Origin: Streptococcaceae bacterium | Lineage (GTDB): Bacteria; Bacillota; Bacilli; Lactobacillales; Streptococcaceae | Direction of reading: 5' to 3' | DNA: 32,273 nucleotides | Assembly (NCBI GenBank): GCA_031254115.1 | Contig: JAIRUZ010000013.1 | Span: 1-32,273 of the forward strand | Part shown: one piece after another, positions 1 to 7,845 of the stretch | Position numbering within the stretch: position 1 is the first letter of the stretch | Layout: every line of letters begins with the position of its first letter | The notes under the pieces: generated by a model | Seen by the model: only the letters and a program-made list of their open reading frames with translations | Told to the model about the DNA's origin: nothing | The model's database searches: none | Program-made: the position numbers and the translations under genes

Positions 1-519
1 GACCGACTGAAAGCGGTTCAAACGAAGATTCCCTTGATTATGATGGGTTACGCCAACCCGATTTATCAATATGGCGTTGAAAAATTTGCGTCAGCGCTGA
101 CAGAAACGCCAGTCAAGGGGCTGATTGTGCCTGATGTACCCAAGGAAAATCAAGACTTTATCGCGCCCGCGCTTGCTGACACGGACATTGCGCTCGTGCA
201 GCTTGTCAGCTTGACCACGGGGCTTGAGCGCCAAAAAGCGCTTGTCAAAGACGCTGAGGGCTTCATTTATGCCGTCGCGGTCAATGGCGTGACAGGCATG
301 GGCAGTCAGTATTCGGACGTGCTTGACAGTCACATCCAGAAATTATCGGCACTGACAGATTTACCAGTGTGCGTCGGATTTGGTGTGTCAACGCTCGCAG
401 ACGTTGCGCGATTTAACAAGGTCGCAAGCGGTGTGATTGTCGGCTCAAAGATTGTGCGCGAGCTCCATGACGGAAAAACGGCCGAAGTGGTGGACTTTAT
501 CCGCAAAGCTGTGATATAA
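1..519 (+). CDS. trpA: Tryptophan synthase alpha chain, 5'-truncated by window edge
   Basis: Cleaves indole-3-glycerol phosphate to indole and glyceraldehyde 3-phosphate in the cytoplasmic TrpAB complex, the last stage of tryptophan synthesis. The frame is open from base 1, giving 172 visible residues that end at TAA 517-519. They match the C-terminal two thirds of the TIM barrel: a YANPIYQYG segment, the VPDVP strand, the loop before VTGMGSQ, and the phosphate-binding GFGVST and VGSKI segments. The N-terminal part with the catalytic Glu and Asp lies outside the window. Residues ASALT are written by a copy of the dispersed palindrome at 89-102, and a decayed copy encodes LSALT near 345. The stop codon overlaps the -10 box of the next gene. 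Upstream trp genes are expected but not visible. Confidence 0.95.
   Translation, partial: DRLKAVQTKIPLIMMGYANPIYQYGVEKFASALTETPVKGLIVPDVPKENQDFIAPALADTDIALVQLVSLTTGLERQKALVKDAEGFIYAVAVNGVTGMGSQYSDVLDSHIQKLSALTDLPVCVGFGVSTLADVARFNKVASGVIVGSKIVRELHDGKTAEVVDFIRKAVI
89..102. repeat. Dispersed palindrome copy (13/14), in trpA
   Basis: CGTCAGCGCTGACA. Differs from TGTCAGCGCTGACA only at the first base. Encodes SALT. Confidence 0.85.
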
Positions 520-520
520 T
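512..520 (+). promoter_or_regulatory. Extended -10 promoter abutting the start of the DUF3592-like gene
   Basis: TGaTATAAT, ending 6 nt before GTG 527. Transcription should start at or next to the start codon, so the mRNA would be essentially leaderless. It overlaps the trpA stop. No strong -35 is seen (TGGACT-like at 491-496). Confidence 0.6.
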
Positions 521-526
521 AGCGGT

Positions 527-970
527 GTGAAACTTCATCCAAAAATTCAGCTGATTTTGCGGATTCTCTTGTGGGTGGTGTCGCTCGGGCTTTTTGCGTC
601 GGGCGCAATCACAGGCTGGAATTATCTGCAAGATCACCGCGCGCCAAAAGAAACGGTCACAGCAACGATTGTCAGGCAGCCTGCTAAGTCAGACAGCTAT
701 TCGCTTTCGTACACATTTGAGGGAAAAACGTTTACCGAAAAGCCGATTGGGAAATTGGTGTCGGATTACGGGAAGCTCGGAGACAAAGTCAAAGTTTATG
801 TGAATACGAACACGCCGTCGCGCGTATTTTTGACGGAAACGCCAACAGGCGAATTGTTCCATACCGCATTATTACTGGGCTGGGCGCTTGTTTTGTTCAC
901 GATTTTATGGAGCGAAGGGCGTTTGTTGAAGATTTTAAAAATCGAAATCAAGAAAGAGAACATAAATTAA
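527..970 (+). CDS. DUF3592-like membrane protein
   Basis: Unknown function. The 147-residue protein has an N-terminal membrane segment (about residues 10-29, LILRILLWVVSLGLFASG) and a second near residues 112-128, with a roughly 75-residue domain between them. That domain has the beta-rich pattern of DUF3592 proteins (TATIV, YSLSYTFEGKTF, GDKVKVYVN, then N-P-S-R). The start is GTG 527, chosen because the extended -10 at 512-520 ends just upstream and no ribosome binding site is present. It lies 3 nt before rbgA and may be co-transcribed with it. The DUF3592 assignment is by eye. Confidence 0.75.
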   Translation: MKLHPKIQLILRILLWVVSLGLFASGAITGWNYLQDHRAPKETVTATIVRQPAKSDSYSLSYTFEGKTFTEKPIGKLVSDYGKLGDKVKVYVNTNTPSRVFLTETPTGELFHTALLLGWALVLFTILWSEGRLLKILKIEIKKENIN

Positions 971-973
971 ATT

Positions 974-1801
974 ATGTCAACTATTCAATGGTATCCAGGT
1001 CACATGGCGAAAGCCAAGCGTCAGGTGCAAGAAAATTTGAAATTTGTAGATTTTGTGATTGAGGTGGTCGATAGTCGGCTGCCTCTTTCGTCGCGCAATC
1101 CCATGCTGGATAAAATTATTGGAGATAAGCCGCGTTTATTGGTGCTTGCAAAAGCTGACTTGGCGGGCGATTTGACGGACTGGGTTGATTATTTTCGTGT
1201 GTCAGGACTGACAGCACTTGCTGTGGACAGCCGCGAGCAGACGACGGCAACGCGCATTGTGAAAGTAGCAAAAAAATTGCTGGCGGAAAAAATTGTACGC
1301 AATAAAGCACGTGGTATTCAAAAAACAGTGTTGCGCGCGATGGTTATCGGTATTCCAAACTCTGGAAAATCGACGCTGATGAACACGCTTGCGGGCAAAA
1401 AATCGGCGCGAACGGGCAATACGCCAGGCGTTACAAAGAGTCAGCAATGGATTCGCAGCAATCCTGAGCTTGAAATTCTTGATACGCCGGGCATTCTTTG
1501 GCCGAAATTTGAGGATCAGATTGTTGGGCTGAAACTCGCGCTGACAGGCGCGATTAAAGAAGACATTTATCCGCTCGACGATGTGACGATTTTTGGACTT
1601 GAATTTCTCAAAAAGCGTTATTCCTCGCGGCTGACGGAGTTTTATAAATTGTCAGAGCTGACAGAAAATACGCCTGAGCTGATTGAATTTTTGACAGCAA
1701 AGTTAGGCTACAAAGACGACTATGACCGCTTTTATCATCAATTTTTGAATGCGCTCAGAAGCGGAAAATTAGGGAGATTGATTTTTGATGAACACGACTG
1801 A
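974..1801 (+). CDS. rbgA: Ribosome biogenesis GTPase RbgA (YlqF)
   Basis: Circularly permuted GTPase that acts late in assembly of the 50S ribosomal subunit. The 275 residues show the permuted motif order. The YPGHMAKA signature is at residues 7-14. The G4-like AKAD is at 59-62, where most family members have NKAD. G1 GIPNSGKST is at 126-134, the G2 region NTPGVT at 149-154 and G3 DTPG at 170-173, followed by the short helical C-terminal domain. The length is normal. An AGAG at 955-958 is too distant to be a good ribosome binding site. The 3' end overlaps rnhB by 14 nt, the usual rbgA-rnhB pair of Firmicutes. Two copies of the TGTCAG-NN-CTGACA motif (1200, 1650) encode SGLT and LSELT. Confidence 0.96.
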   Translation: MSTIQWYPGHMAKAKRQVQENLKFVDFVIEVVDSRLPLSSRNPMLDKIIGDKPRLLVLAKADLAGDLTDWVDYFRVSGLTALAVDSREQTTATRIVKVAKKLLAEKIVRNKARGIQKTVLRAMVIGIPNSGKSTLMNTLAGKKSARTGNTPGVTKSQQWIRSNPELEILDTPGILWPKFEDQIVGLKLALTGAIKEDIYPLDDVTIFGLEFLKKRYSSRLTEFYKLSELTENTPELIEFLTAKLGYKDDYDRFYHQFLNALRSGKLGRLIFDEHD

Positions 1802-2555
1802 GATTAAGCGGATTTTGTCAGCGCTGACAGACGAAGAAGCGATTAAAAAATTTCTGTCAGACGAGCGCAAATCGGTGCAAACTGCTGTTAATTCGCGTTT
1901 GAAGAAGCTTGCAGCTGACAAAAAAGAAGACGCGCGTTTGGAGCGGATGTTGACATACGAGCGCGCGCTTTACATAAATTCGGTGGAGAAAATCGCAGGA
2001 ATTGACGAAGTCGGGCGTGGGCCACTCGCAGGTCCTGTCGTCGCGGCGGCTGTAATTCTGCCGCCAAATTGCAAAATTGTCGGGCTCAACGACTCCAAAC
2101 AAATCCCGAAAGCGAAGCATGTCGCGGTGTATGACGCGGTGATGGCTGCGGCGCTGTCAGTTGGCGTGGGGATTATTTCGCCCGCGGTCGTTGATGAGAT
2201 TAACATTTATCAAGCGACCAAACGCGCAATGCTAGCGGCTGTTCTGGAGCTTGACGTGCGGCCTGAGCATTTGCTGATTGACGCGATGAAGCTGGACACT
2301 GAGATCACGCAAACGTCGATTATCAAAGGCGACGCAAATTCGTTGTCGATTGCTGCCGCATCAATTGTCGCCAAAGTGACGCGAGATCGACTGATGGCAG
2401 ACTATGACGTGCAATTTCCAGGTTACGGCTTTTCGCAAAATGCGGGTTACGGCACGGCGCAACATCTGTCAGCGCTGACAACGCTTGGTATCACACCGAT
2501 TCACCGAAAAACGTTTGAGCCTATCAAATCTTTACTCAATGCAAAAGTAGGGTAA
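1788..2555 (+). CDS. rnhB: Ribonuclease HII
   Basis: Removes RNA from RNA-DNA hybrids and single ribonucleotides from DNA. The 255 residues carry the RNase HII core: [12 protein letters not shown] (residues 72-83, first catalytic Asp-Glu pair), a LIDAMKLD segment with the third acidic residue, and a C-terminal YGT..H element. About 65 residues precede the core, as in many Firmicute RNase HII proteins. I start at ATG 1788, about 10 nt after a GGGAG in the end of rbgA. The gene overlaps rbgA, so translation is probably coupled. It holds two perfect copies of the palindrome TGTCAGCGCTGACA (1816, 2467), both encoding LSALT. Confidence 0.96.
   Translation: MNTTEIKRILSALTDEEAIKKFLSDERKSVQTAVNSRLKKLAADKKEDARLERMLTYERALYINSVEKIAGIDEVGRGPLAGPVVAAAVILPPNCKIVGLNDSKQIPKAKHVAVYDAVMAAALSVGVGIISPAVVDEINIYQATKRAMLAAVLELDVRPEHLLIDAMKLDTEITQTSIIKGDANSLSIAAASIVAKVTRDRLMADYDVQFPGYGFSQNAGYGTAQHLSALTTLGITPIHRKTFEPIKSLLNAKVG
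1816..1829. repeat. Dispersed palindrome TGTCAGCGCTGACA, in rnhB
   Basis: Perfect 14-bp palindrome. Read as (T)TG TCA GCG CTG ACA, residues LSALT. Confidence 0.95.
2467..2480. repeat. Dispersed palindrome TGTCAGCGCTGACA, in rnhB
   Basis: Second perfect copy in the same gene, 651 nt from the first. Encodes LSALT. Confidence 0.95.
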
Positions 2556-2561
2556 AACGTG

Positions 2562-2567
2562 TATAAT
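2562..2567 (+). promoter_or_regulatory. -10 box (TATAAT) 6 nt before ATG 2574
   Basis: A consensus TATAAT directly after the rnhB stop, followed by only 6 nt and then ATG 2574. No ribosome binding site fits in between, so a leaderless transcript is predicted. The TGn extension seen at most other such sites is absent here. Confidence 0.55.
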
Positions 2568-2573
2568 GAACTT

Positions 2574-3161
2574 ATGAGTGAATTTGAAGATAAAAATAAG
2601 AGACTCATCATCAATCCAACGCAGGTTTTTGGGCTCAAGATGAATATGACAAAACCGATTTCGGACAGCGTTTCTGCGCATTTTTCTGAAACTTCAACGT
2701 CTGAAATTTTTCTGCCAGCCAGTCAGATAACTTCTGAAAAGTCGGAAATTTCTTTGTCAGCCAGTCAGACAATTTCTGAGGAACCGAAAAGTCAGCGCTC
2801 AGAGCTGACAGAAAGCCAATCTGGCTCTGAAAGTTCTTTCTTTCGCGAAGATCAGATGCATGAAAAAGTCGAGCGTAAGGATTTTGTGAAAGTCACGAAA
2901 CAAGCAATTAAGGAGCTTGAGCGTGAGCTGACGCGGCAAAATGATGAGCTTCAGGTCCTGCAAAATAATGTCTCTGAGGCTGTCAGCCGCGCTGAAGAGC
3001 GTTTTCGTAATCTATCAGCGCTGATTGCACATCAAAAAGATATTTTAGCCGATTATTTAGGTGAAGCGCGCGAAGAAGTGCCGAAAGACGACATCCAATC
3101 GCATATCCGCCCCGATTCGACCAAATGGTGGAAACGAAACAAACCAAAAGAGGAATATTGA
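2574..3161 (+). CDS. Unknown protein with tandem repeat and coiled coil
   Basis: Not recognised. 195 residues. Residues 1-43 are polar. Residues 44-71 are two copies of a 14-residue unit (ASQITSEK- and ASQTISEE-type) encoded by 42-bp tandem repeats. A Ser/Glu-rich linker follows, then a long predicted coiled coil (about residues 105-165, with heptad-like LERELTRQNDELQVLQ) and a basic tail with WWKRNK. No signal peptide or membrane segment is visible, so it is probably cytoplasmic. I use ATG 2574 rather than GTG 2559 because the TATAAT at 2562-2567 lies between them. The gene ends inside a terminator hairpin and is the last host gene before the AT-rich block. Confidence 0.7.
   Translation: MSEFEDKNKRLIINPTQVFGLKMNMTKPISDSVSAHFSETSTSEIFLPASQITSEKSEISLSASQTISEEPKSQRSELTESQSGSESSFFREDQMHEKVERKDFVKVTKQAIKELERELTRQNDELQVLQNNVSEAVSRAEERFRNLSALIAHQKDILADYLGEAREEVPKDDIQSHIRPDSTKWWKRNKPKEEY
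2703..2786 (+). repeat. Two 42-bp tandem repeats within a gene
   Basis: Units 2703-2744 and 2745-2786 both begin GAAATTT and share an AGCCAGTCAGAyAAyTTCTGA-like core. The period is exactly 14 codons, so the reading frame is kept and the peptide EI.L.ASQ..SE is repeated. Confidence 0.85.
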
Positions 3162-3178
3162 GAAGAATATTCTTTTTT
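3153..3178 (+). terminator. Intrinsic terminator after the coiled-coil gene
   Basis: GAATATT (3153-3159) and AATATTC (3166-3172) form a 7-bp stem around a 6-nt loop, followed by six T. The stop codon TGA 3159-3161 lies in the hairpin. Confidence 0.8.
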
Positions 3179-3187
3179 CTTCGTCGT

Positions 3188-3234
3188 CAATTTCAAAGCA
3201 GTTGAAATAAATTTCTAAGGCTTGCAATTTCAAA
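3188..3234. repeat. 10-bp direct repeat and hairpin near the speF promoter
   Basis: CAATTTCAAA occurs at 3188-3197 and 3225-3234. The first copy is also one arm of a 7-bp inverted repeat (ATTTCAA, 5-nt loop, TTGAAAT). The second covers part of the -35 box. It is a candidate operator, inferred from position only. Confidence 0.4.
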
Positions 3235-3250
3235 TGCTTTAGTGTAAACT
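3222..3250 (+). promoter_or_regulatory. Candidate promoter of the ornithine decarboxylase operon
   Basis: TTGCAA (3222-3227), a 17-nt spacer, then TAAACT (3245-3250). Transcription would start near 3257, leaving a leader of about 390 nt before speF, far longer than for other genes in the window. This fits post-initiation control of the operon. Confidence 0.6.
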
Positions 3251-3290
3251 AACCGTATTATATACTTTGGAAAGGGAAGAGGGAGATTAA

Positions 3291-3431
3291 ATGAAATTTA
3301 AAGAATTAAACATTTTTTCAATCATTAATGTAGAGCTTCTATTTAGTTTCTCTTTTTCTAATCCCCAAAAAATATTTGCATCTAATAAAGTAATTTTATT
3401 TATTGGTTGCGCCTCTGCGTTGTCTATTTAA
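3291..3431 (+). CDS. Candidate leader peptide 1 (46 aa) upstream of speF
   Basis: ATG 3291 follows a purine-rich ribosome binding region (GGGAAGAGGGAG, 3274-3285). It opens a 46-codon frame ending with TAA 3429-3431. The product begins MKFKELNIFS, is rich in Phe, Ile and Ser, and ends CASALSI. It lies within the predicted speF leader RNA. The C-terminal ASALS is repeated in the 18-codon ORF at 3551, with related DNA (GCCTCTGCG versus GCTTCTGCG). Proteobacterial speF is controlled by an ornithine-sensing leader peptide (SpeFL). This peptide has no sequence similarity to SpeFL that I can see, so a sensing role is inference. Confidence 0.45.
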   Translation: MKFKELNIFSIINVELLFSFSFSNPQKIFASNKVILFIGCASALSI

Positions 3432-3477
3432 AAGTAAATGAGCGTTCTAAATTAAACAAAGTAGGAGTTAATCATTT

Positions 3478-3537
3478 TTGATTTCCTTGCTTTTGGTTGA
3501 TTCTTGGGCGCTTTTTTGTTGTACTTTTCTACTATAA
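3478..3537 (+). CDS. Weak candidate leader peptide 2 (19 aa, TTG start)
   Basis: TTG 3478 lies 10 nt after AGGAG (3463-3467) and opens a 19-codon hydrophobic frame (MISLLLVDSWAL..., ending CTFLL) that stops at TAA 3535-3537. The ribosome binding site is good, but the TTG start and lack of known homologues make it weak. It sits between the two better leader ORFs. Confidence 0.25.
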   Translation: MISLLLVDSWALFCCTFLL

Positions 3538-3550
3538 CGAAGGGGAAAAT

Positions 3551-3607
3551 ATGAATGAGATTATCTTATTCCTTTTACGGGCTTCTGCGCTCTCGTGGTA
3601 TTTTTGA
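3551..3607 (+). CDS. Candidate leader peptide 3 (18 aa) upstream of speF
   Basis: AAGGGGAA (3540-3547) precedes ATG 3551. The frame is 18 codons long, ends with TGA 3605-3607, and reads MNEIILFLLRASALSWYF. The ASALS block is shared with leader ORF 1. Its stop is 39 nt before the speF ATG, close enough for ribosome stalling or release to affect access to the speF ribosome binding site. Function is inferred from position, ribosome binding site and repeated motif only. Confidence 0.45.
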   Translation: MNEIILFLLRASALSWYF

Positions 3608-3646
3608 AATTTTGAAAAAATATAACGAAAATAAGAGGAATTTTTA

Positions 3647-5826
3647 ATGCTAAAAATGAAAATTGCCGTTAGCGAACGGTTAATAAATGAAATAATTACA
3701 AATCGCGATGTCATATTGGCTACTTCCGTTAAAGATTGGACTGATATTGCAGCGGTTGTAGTAACATGCGATGAATTACAACTAGTGGACAAAGTTGCCG
3801 CCACCCAATTTGGCATACCTACTTTTGTTGCAGGTGAAAGCAGTTTACTTGACAGAATAAATCTCGAAAATGGGCCTATTGATCATGTGATTGATTTGGA
3901 AAATGGGTTCGATCAAAACTTATATAGCAGAGAAATTGAACACCTTGCTTCTGTCTATGAATCAAAAGTAATCCCTCCATTTTTAGAGCTTTAGAGAATG
4001 CCGTAGAGAGAGGGAGCCTGCAATTTGAAACTCCAGGACATCATGGGGGACAATATTTTAGGAAGCATCCAGCTGGACGCCATTTTTATGACTTTTTTGG
4101 TGAAAATCTTTTCCGAGCAGATCTGAGTTCTGCTGAGGTAGGGTTAGGTGATTTACATTTACATGAAGGTCCCGCGCTTGAGGCTGAAAAGCACGCAGCG
4201 AAAGCATACAATGCGGATAAAACTTATTTTGTGACCAACGGGTCGACAACCTCAAACAATATTGCTATAACTGCTGCTGTATCACATGGGGATTTGGTGC
4301 TTTTTGATCGAAATAACCATAAATCTGTATATAATTCTGCTCTAGTCATGAATGGCGGCCGCCCAATTTATTTGGAAACAAATCGAAATGCTTTTGGTTT
4401 CATTGGAGGAATTTATGACAATAATTTCGATGAAAGTTATATCCGTGAAGAAGTTGCTAAAGTAGATCCTGAACGCGCAACTTGGGAACGCCCTTTCCGC
4501 CTAGCTGTTATTCAATTAGGAACCTATGACGGTTCTATTTATAATGCTAAGCAGGTTGTAGAGAGAATCGGACATCTTTGCGATTATATTTTATTTGACT
4601 CCGCTTGGGTCGGATATGAACAATTTATCCCGATGATGAAAAATTCATCCCCATTATTGATTTCCAATCTTGGCCCAGATGATCCAGGAATTTTCGTCGT
4701 TCAATCGACACACAAAGGTCAAGCCGGCTTATCTCAGGCTTCCCAAATCCATAAAAAGGATAAACACATTAAAGGTCAAAAACGTTATATAGATCATAAA
4801 AGAATGAACCATGCTTACTTAAAATATTCATCTACTTCACCTATGTACCCACTTTATGCAAGTATTGATATTAATGCACGTATGCAAGAAGGCAAAGCAG
4901 GTCAAAAGCTCTGGCACGATTTACTAATTGATCTGATTGAGGCTAGAAAACGGCTCATCAAAGAAGGTAAAATGATTCATCCCTTTGTACCTCCTTATGT
5001 TCATGACGAGCCTTGGGAAGATGCAGATTCTGAAAAAATAGCGACTGATATTGAATACTGGCAATTTAATCCAGATGAAACTTGGCATGGATTTGACGGA
5101 TATGGTGATAAGCAATATTTTGTAGATCCTTGCAAATTCCTATTAACAACACCTGGTATTAACATTGAAACAAATACTTATGAAAACTTTGGTATTCCCG
5201 CAACTATCATTTATCATTTCTTTCAAGAACACGGCATCATTCCAGAAAAGACAGATTTAAATTCATTGCTCTTTCTCATGACCCCTGCTGAAAATCAAAC
5301 GAAGTTGACAAATTTAGTAAATTTAATACTTAAGTTTGAAACCTTGATAGAAGAAAATGCTTCATTAAGCGAGGTTTTGCCTGGAGTTTATAACGAATTC
5401 AGGGAACGCTATGAGGACTATACAATTAAACAATTGGCACAAGAAATGCATGACTTCTATAAAGAGAATGACACGAAAGATTATCAAAAGAAACTGTTTC
5501 TGCACGATTATTTTCCAGAGCAACGACTTACGCCCTACGAAGCAGATCAAGAACTTTTAAAAAACAATGCAGAGCTTATTCCTTTGTCTGAAATCGAAGG
5601 AAGAGTAGCGTTAGAGGGAGGTTTACCTTATCCGCCTGGAATTTTTGTGATTGCGCCAGGCGAGGTTTGGACAGACACTGCAAAAAAATATTTCCAGATT
5701 CTTGAGATGGGAATTAACCGTTTTCCAGGGTTTTCTCCAGAAATTCAAGGCGTTTATTTTAAAGAAGAGGCAGGTAAGCAAATTGCCTATGGTTATGTAT
5801 TGGACAAAGAAGGAAATGAGGAGTAA
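3647..5826 (+). pseudogene. speF: Inducible ornithine decarboxylase, interrupted by a -1 frameshift
   Basis: PLP enzyme of the fold-I Orn/Lys/Arg decarboxylase family. It converts ornithine to putrescine and CO2, consuming a proton. ATG 3647 follows AAGAGGAA and opens the N-terminal wing domain, which stops at TAG 3992-3994. The rest continues in another frame from about 3980 through TPGHHGGQ, YFVTNG, the PLP lysine in STHKGQAG (codon 4714), IHKKDKHIKGQ, WHGF.GY, YFVDPCK.LLTTPG and PGEVW to TAA at 5826. The break lies in CCATTTTTAGAG: one more T would restore PPFFRALEN and a 726-residue protein, the usual family size, with Lys near 357 (Lys355 in the Lactobacillus 30a enzyme). Resemblance to E. 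coli SpeF plus adjacent potE favours ornithine over lysine. It may be a true pseudogene, a sequencing error or an unusual recoding site. Confidence 0.88.
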
Positions 5827-5831
5827 TAAAA

Positions 5832-7163
5832 ATGGAAAATAAAAAAATGGGAGTCATGCAGCTCACGATTATTACGGCAATTAATATGATGGGTTCTGGC
5901 ATCATAATGTTGCCTGCAAATCTTGCTCAAGTTGGAACAATCTCAATTTTAAGTTGGCTTGTTACTGCAATTGGTGCTATGTTCATTGCTTATGGATTTT
6001 CACAGGCAGGAATGTTTACTCGAAAAGGGGGTGGAATGGGCGGTCTTGCTGAATATTCCTATGGAAAAGCAGGTGCATTTATGGCCAATTACAATTATGG
6101 AATCTCATGTTTGGTAACTAACGTTGCTATTGCTACGTCAGTAGTTGGGTATTTAGATGCTTTATTTAAGTGGAATCAAACACCGATAGAAATTGTGTTA
6201 ACGATAATTTTAATTTTAGTTTTATCGACTATTCTTAATTTTGGTGGTGCTGGAATTACAGGACGAATTTCCAACTTCACTATTTTGGGGATCTTAGTTC
6301 CTGTTGGCGTTATAATTTTTGGTGGCTGGTTTTGGTTCCACCCAGCTATGTATGTAGCAGCTTGGAATCCGCATCATTATGGATTATTCTCAGGTTTAGG
6401 AAAATCTATATCTATTACCCTTTGGGCATTTCTAGGATTAGAATCTGCAGCTGTCAATATGGATAAAGTCGAGAATCCAAAGAAAAATTTACCCATTGCT
6501 GTCTTGGGTGGAACGATTGGAGCTGCGATTTTATATATTCTTTCAACTAATATTGTTCAAGGGATTGTGCCAAACTTGGATCTAGCTAGTTCAACTGCTC
6601 CATTTGGTTTGGTATTTGCTCACATGTTCAATCCTACTATTGGCTCGATTGTAATTGGTCTGATGATTATTTCATGTTTTGGTTCACTAACAACATGGCA
6701 ATTTACACAAGCTGAGTTATTTAGATCCTCTGCACAAGAAGGATATTACCCAAACATTTTCAAGAAAGTAACATCTCATGAAGTGCCTATAATGGGAATG
6801 ATTATAGCCTTAATAATCGAAGCTGTTATGGCTTTTAGTTCAATTAGTCCCAATTTATCTGCCCAATTCACTCTTCTCGTAAATTTAGCTGTTATTACAA
6901 ACGTTATCCCTTATATTTTGAGTATGGGATCATTGCGAACCATGCAACAAATTGATGGCACCTCAAGCCCAAAGAAGCAATCTAGAAACACCGTTGTTGC
7001 GTTTGTGGCTGGCGTATATAGTGTATATGCAATTACGCAAGCTGGTACTCAAGCAATAGTGATGAGTGCGGTGGTAATTCTTTTTGGTTGGACTTTATAT
7101 GGGTTAATGTCTCCAAAATTTGATGTACCTAAATCCGTAATGGTATTGGAAAAAACTAAATAA
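5832..7163 (+). CDS. potE: Putrescine:ornithine antiporter PotE
   Basis: APC-family exchanger that imports ornithine and exports putrescine. Paired with SpeF it raises internal pH and helps generate proton motive force. The 443 residues have about 12 membrane segments. They follow E. coli PotE closely from memory: MGVMQLTI, NMMGSGIIMLP near residues 18-29, GGMGGLAEYSYGK, WNPHH, LWAFLGLESA and NLPIAVLGGT. The CadB pattern fits less well. ATG 5832 follows GAGGAG in the end of speF by about 10 nt, so it is co-transcribed with speF. It ends just before a strong terminator. Codon use is AT-rich like the rest of the block. The gene is intact although its partner enzyme is frameshifted. Confidence 0.93.
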   Translation: MENKKMGVMQLTIITAINMMGSGIIMLPANLAQVGTISILSWLVTAIGAMFIAYGFSQAGMFTRKGGGMGGLAEYSYGKAGAFMANYNYGISCLVTNVAIATSVVGYLDALFKWNQTPIEIVLTIILILVLSTILNFGGAGITGRISNFTILGILVPVGVIIFGGWFWFHPAMYVAAWNPHHYGLFSGLGKSISITLWAFLGLESAAVNMDKVENPKKNLPIAVLGGTIGAAILYILSTNIVQGIVPNLDLASSTAPFGLVFAHMFNPTIGSIVIGLMIISCFGSLTTWQFTQAELFRSSAQEGYYPNIFKKVTSHEVPIMGMIIALIIEAVMAFSSISPNLSAQFTLLVNLAVITNVIPYILSMGSLRTMQQIDGTSSPKKQSRNTVVAFVAGVYSVYAITQAGTQAIVMSAVVILFGWTLYGLMSPKFDVPKSVMVLEKTK

Positions 7164-7169
7164 GTTTGG

Positions 7170-7210
7170 GGCATAACTTCATTCTTTGAAGTTATGCCGT
7201 TTTATTTTTC
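7170..7210 (+). terminator. Strong intrinsic terminator after potE
   Basis: GGCATAACTTCA (7170-7181) and TGAAGTTATGCC (7187-7198) form a perfect 12-bp stem with a 5-nt loop, followed by a T-rich run. It separates speF-potE from the next two genes. Confidence 0.92.
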
Positions 7211-7243
7211 TGTTTATCTTTTTTAAAATTGAAAGAGAATTTT

Positions 7244-7816
7244 ATGCAAATTTTAGTAATAGTTGGTGCGATAATTTATTTGTTCTTTAATACGCGTTAT
7301 GTGATTGACACGGTTCAAGGGAAGGTTCAGCCAAACAGAATTAGTTGGTTTTTATGGAGCGTTCCCCCTTTTCTTGCTGCTTTTGCAAGTCTGACTTATC
7401 AAATATCGTGGTCACAAGTACCTGTTCTCATGTCTGGTTTTATGCCATTTCTAATATTTATAGCTTCTTTTTTCACAAAAAAGCATTATTTTGAATTAAC
7501 GCGTATAGATTTAATTTGTGGGTTATCATCTATTTTGGCTTTAATTGTGTGGGCCGCATCTCGAGACCCTAACATTACAATAGCACTTTCGATTATTGCA
7601 GATGCTGCAGCTGGTATTCCAACGATTTTGAATGCTTGGAAGCACCCGCATACTGATAGTCCAGCTCCGTTTGCAAGTGGATTAGTTTCTACCTTGACCG
7701 GATTGTTTACTCTTCAATCTTTCACGTATTCAGAGGTTGCCTTCCCCGTTTATCTTATTGTTTTGGATACTATTATGACTTTATTAACATGTAGAAAATA
7801 TTTGAAAAAGAAATGA
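7244..7816 (+). CDS. Unknown six-segment membrane protein, copy in the AT-rich block
   Basis: Function unknown. The 190-residue protein is almost entirely hydrophobic, with about six membrane segments. It is clearly homologous to the host protein at 17979-18560. Both share G-K/R-V-x-PNR-x-x-WFLW, PVxMxGFxPFxIFxASF, a T/K-R-x-D-x-ICG motif, DAAAGIPT versus DFLAAVPT, and AWK(H/F)P followed by S-x-x-PF. I start at ATG 7244, 5 nt after AAAGAGAA, rather than at TTG 7229. Its stop TGA overlaps an ATG (7813) in frame with the following permease, suggesting coupling. The PNR..WFLW motif loosely recalls PQ-loop proteins, but I do not press this. Confidence 0.8.
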   Translation: MQILVIVGAIIYLFFNTRYVIDTVQGKVQPNRISWFLWSVPPFLAAFASLTYQISWSQVPVLMSGFMPFLIFIASFFTKKHYFELTRIDLICGLSSILALIVWAASRDPNITIALSIIADAAAGIPTILNAWKHPHTDSPAPFASGLVSTLTGLFTLQSFTYSEVAFPVYLIVLDTIMTLLTCRKYLKKK

Positions 7817-7845
7817 TTAAGTTAAAAAGAAAGAGAAAAGCTAGT

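Noticed and set aside
3977-3988. Programmed -1 frameshift site in speF (A TTT TTA)
   Set aside because: It is not a canonical X XXY YYZ heptamer, and no convincing upstream SD-like or downstream stem was seen; a homopolymer indel is simpler. Kept only as a minor alternative.
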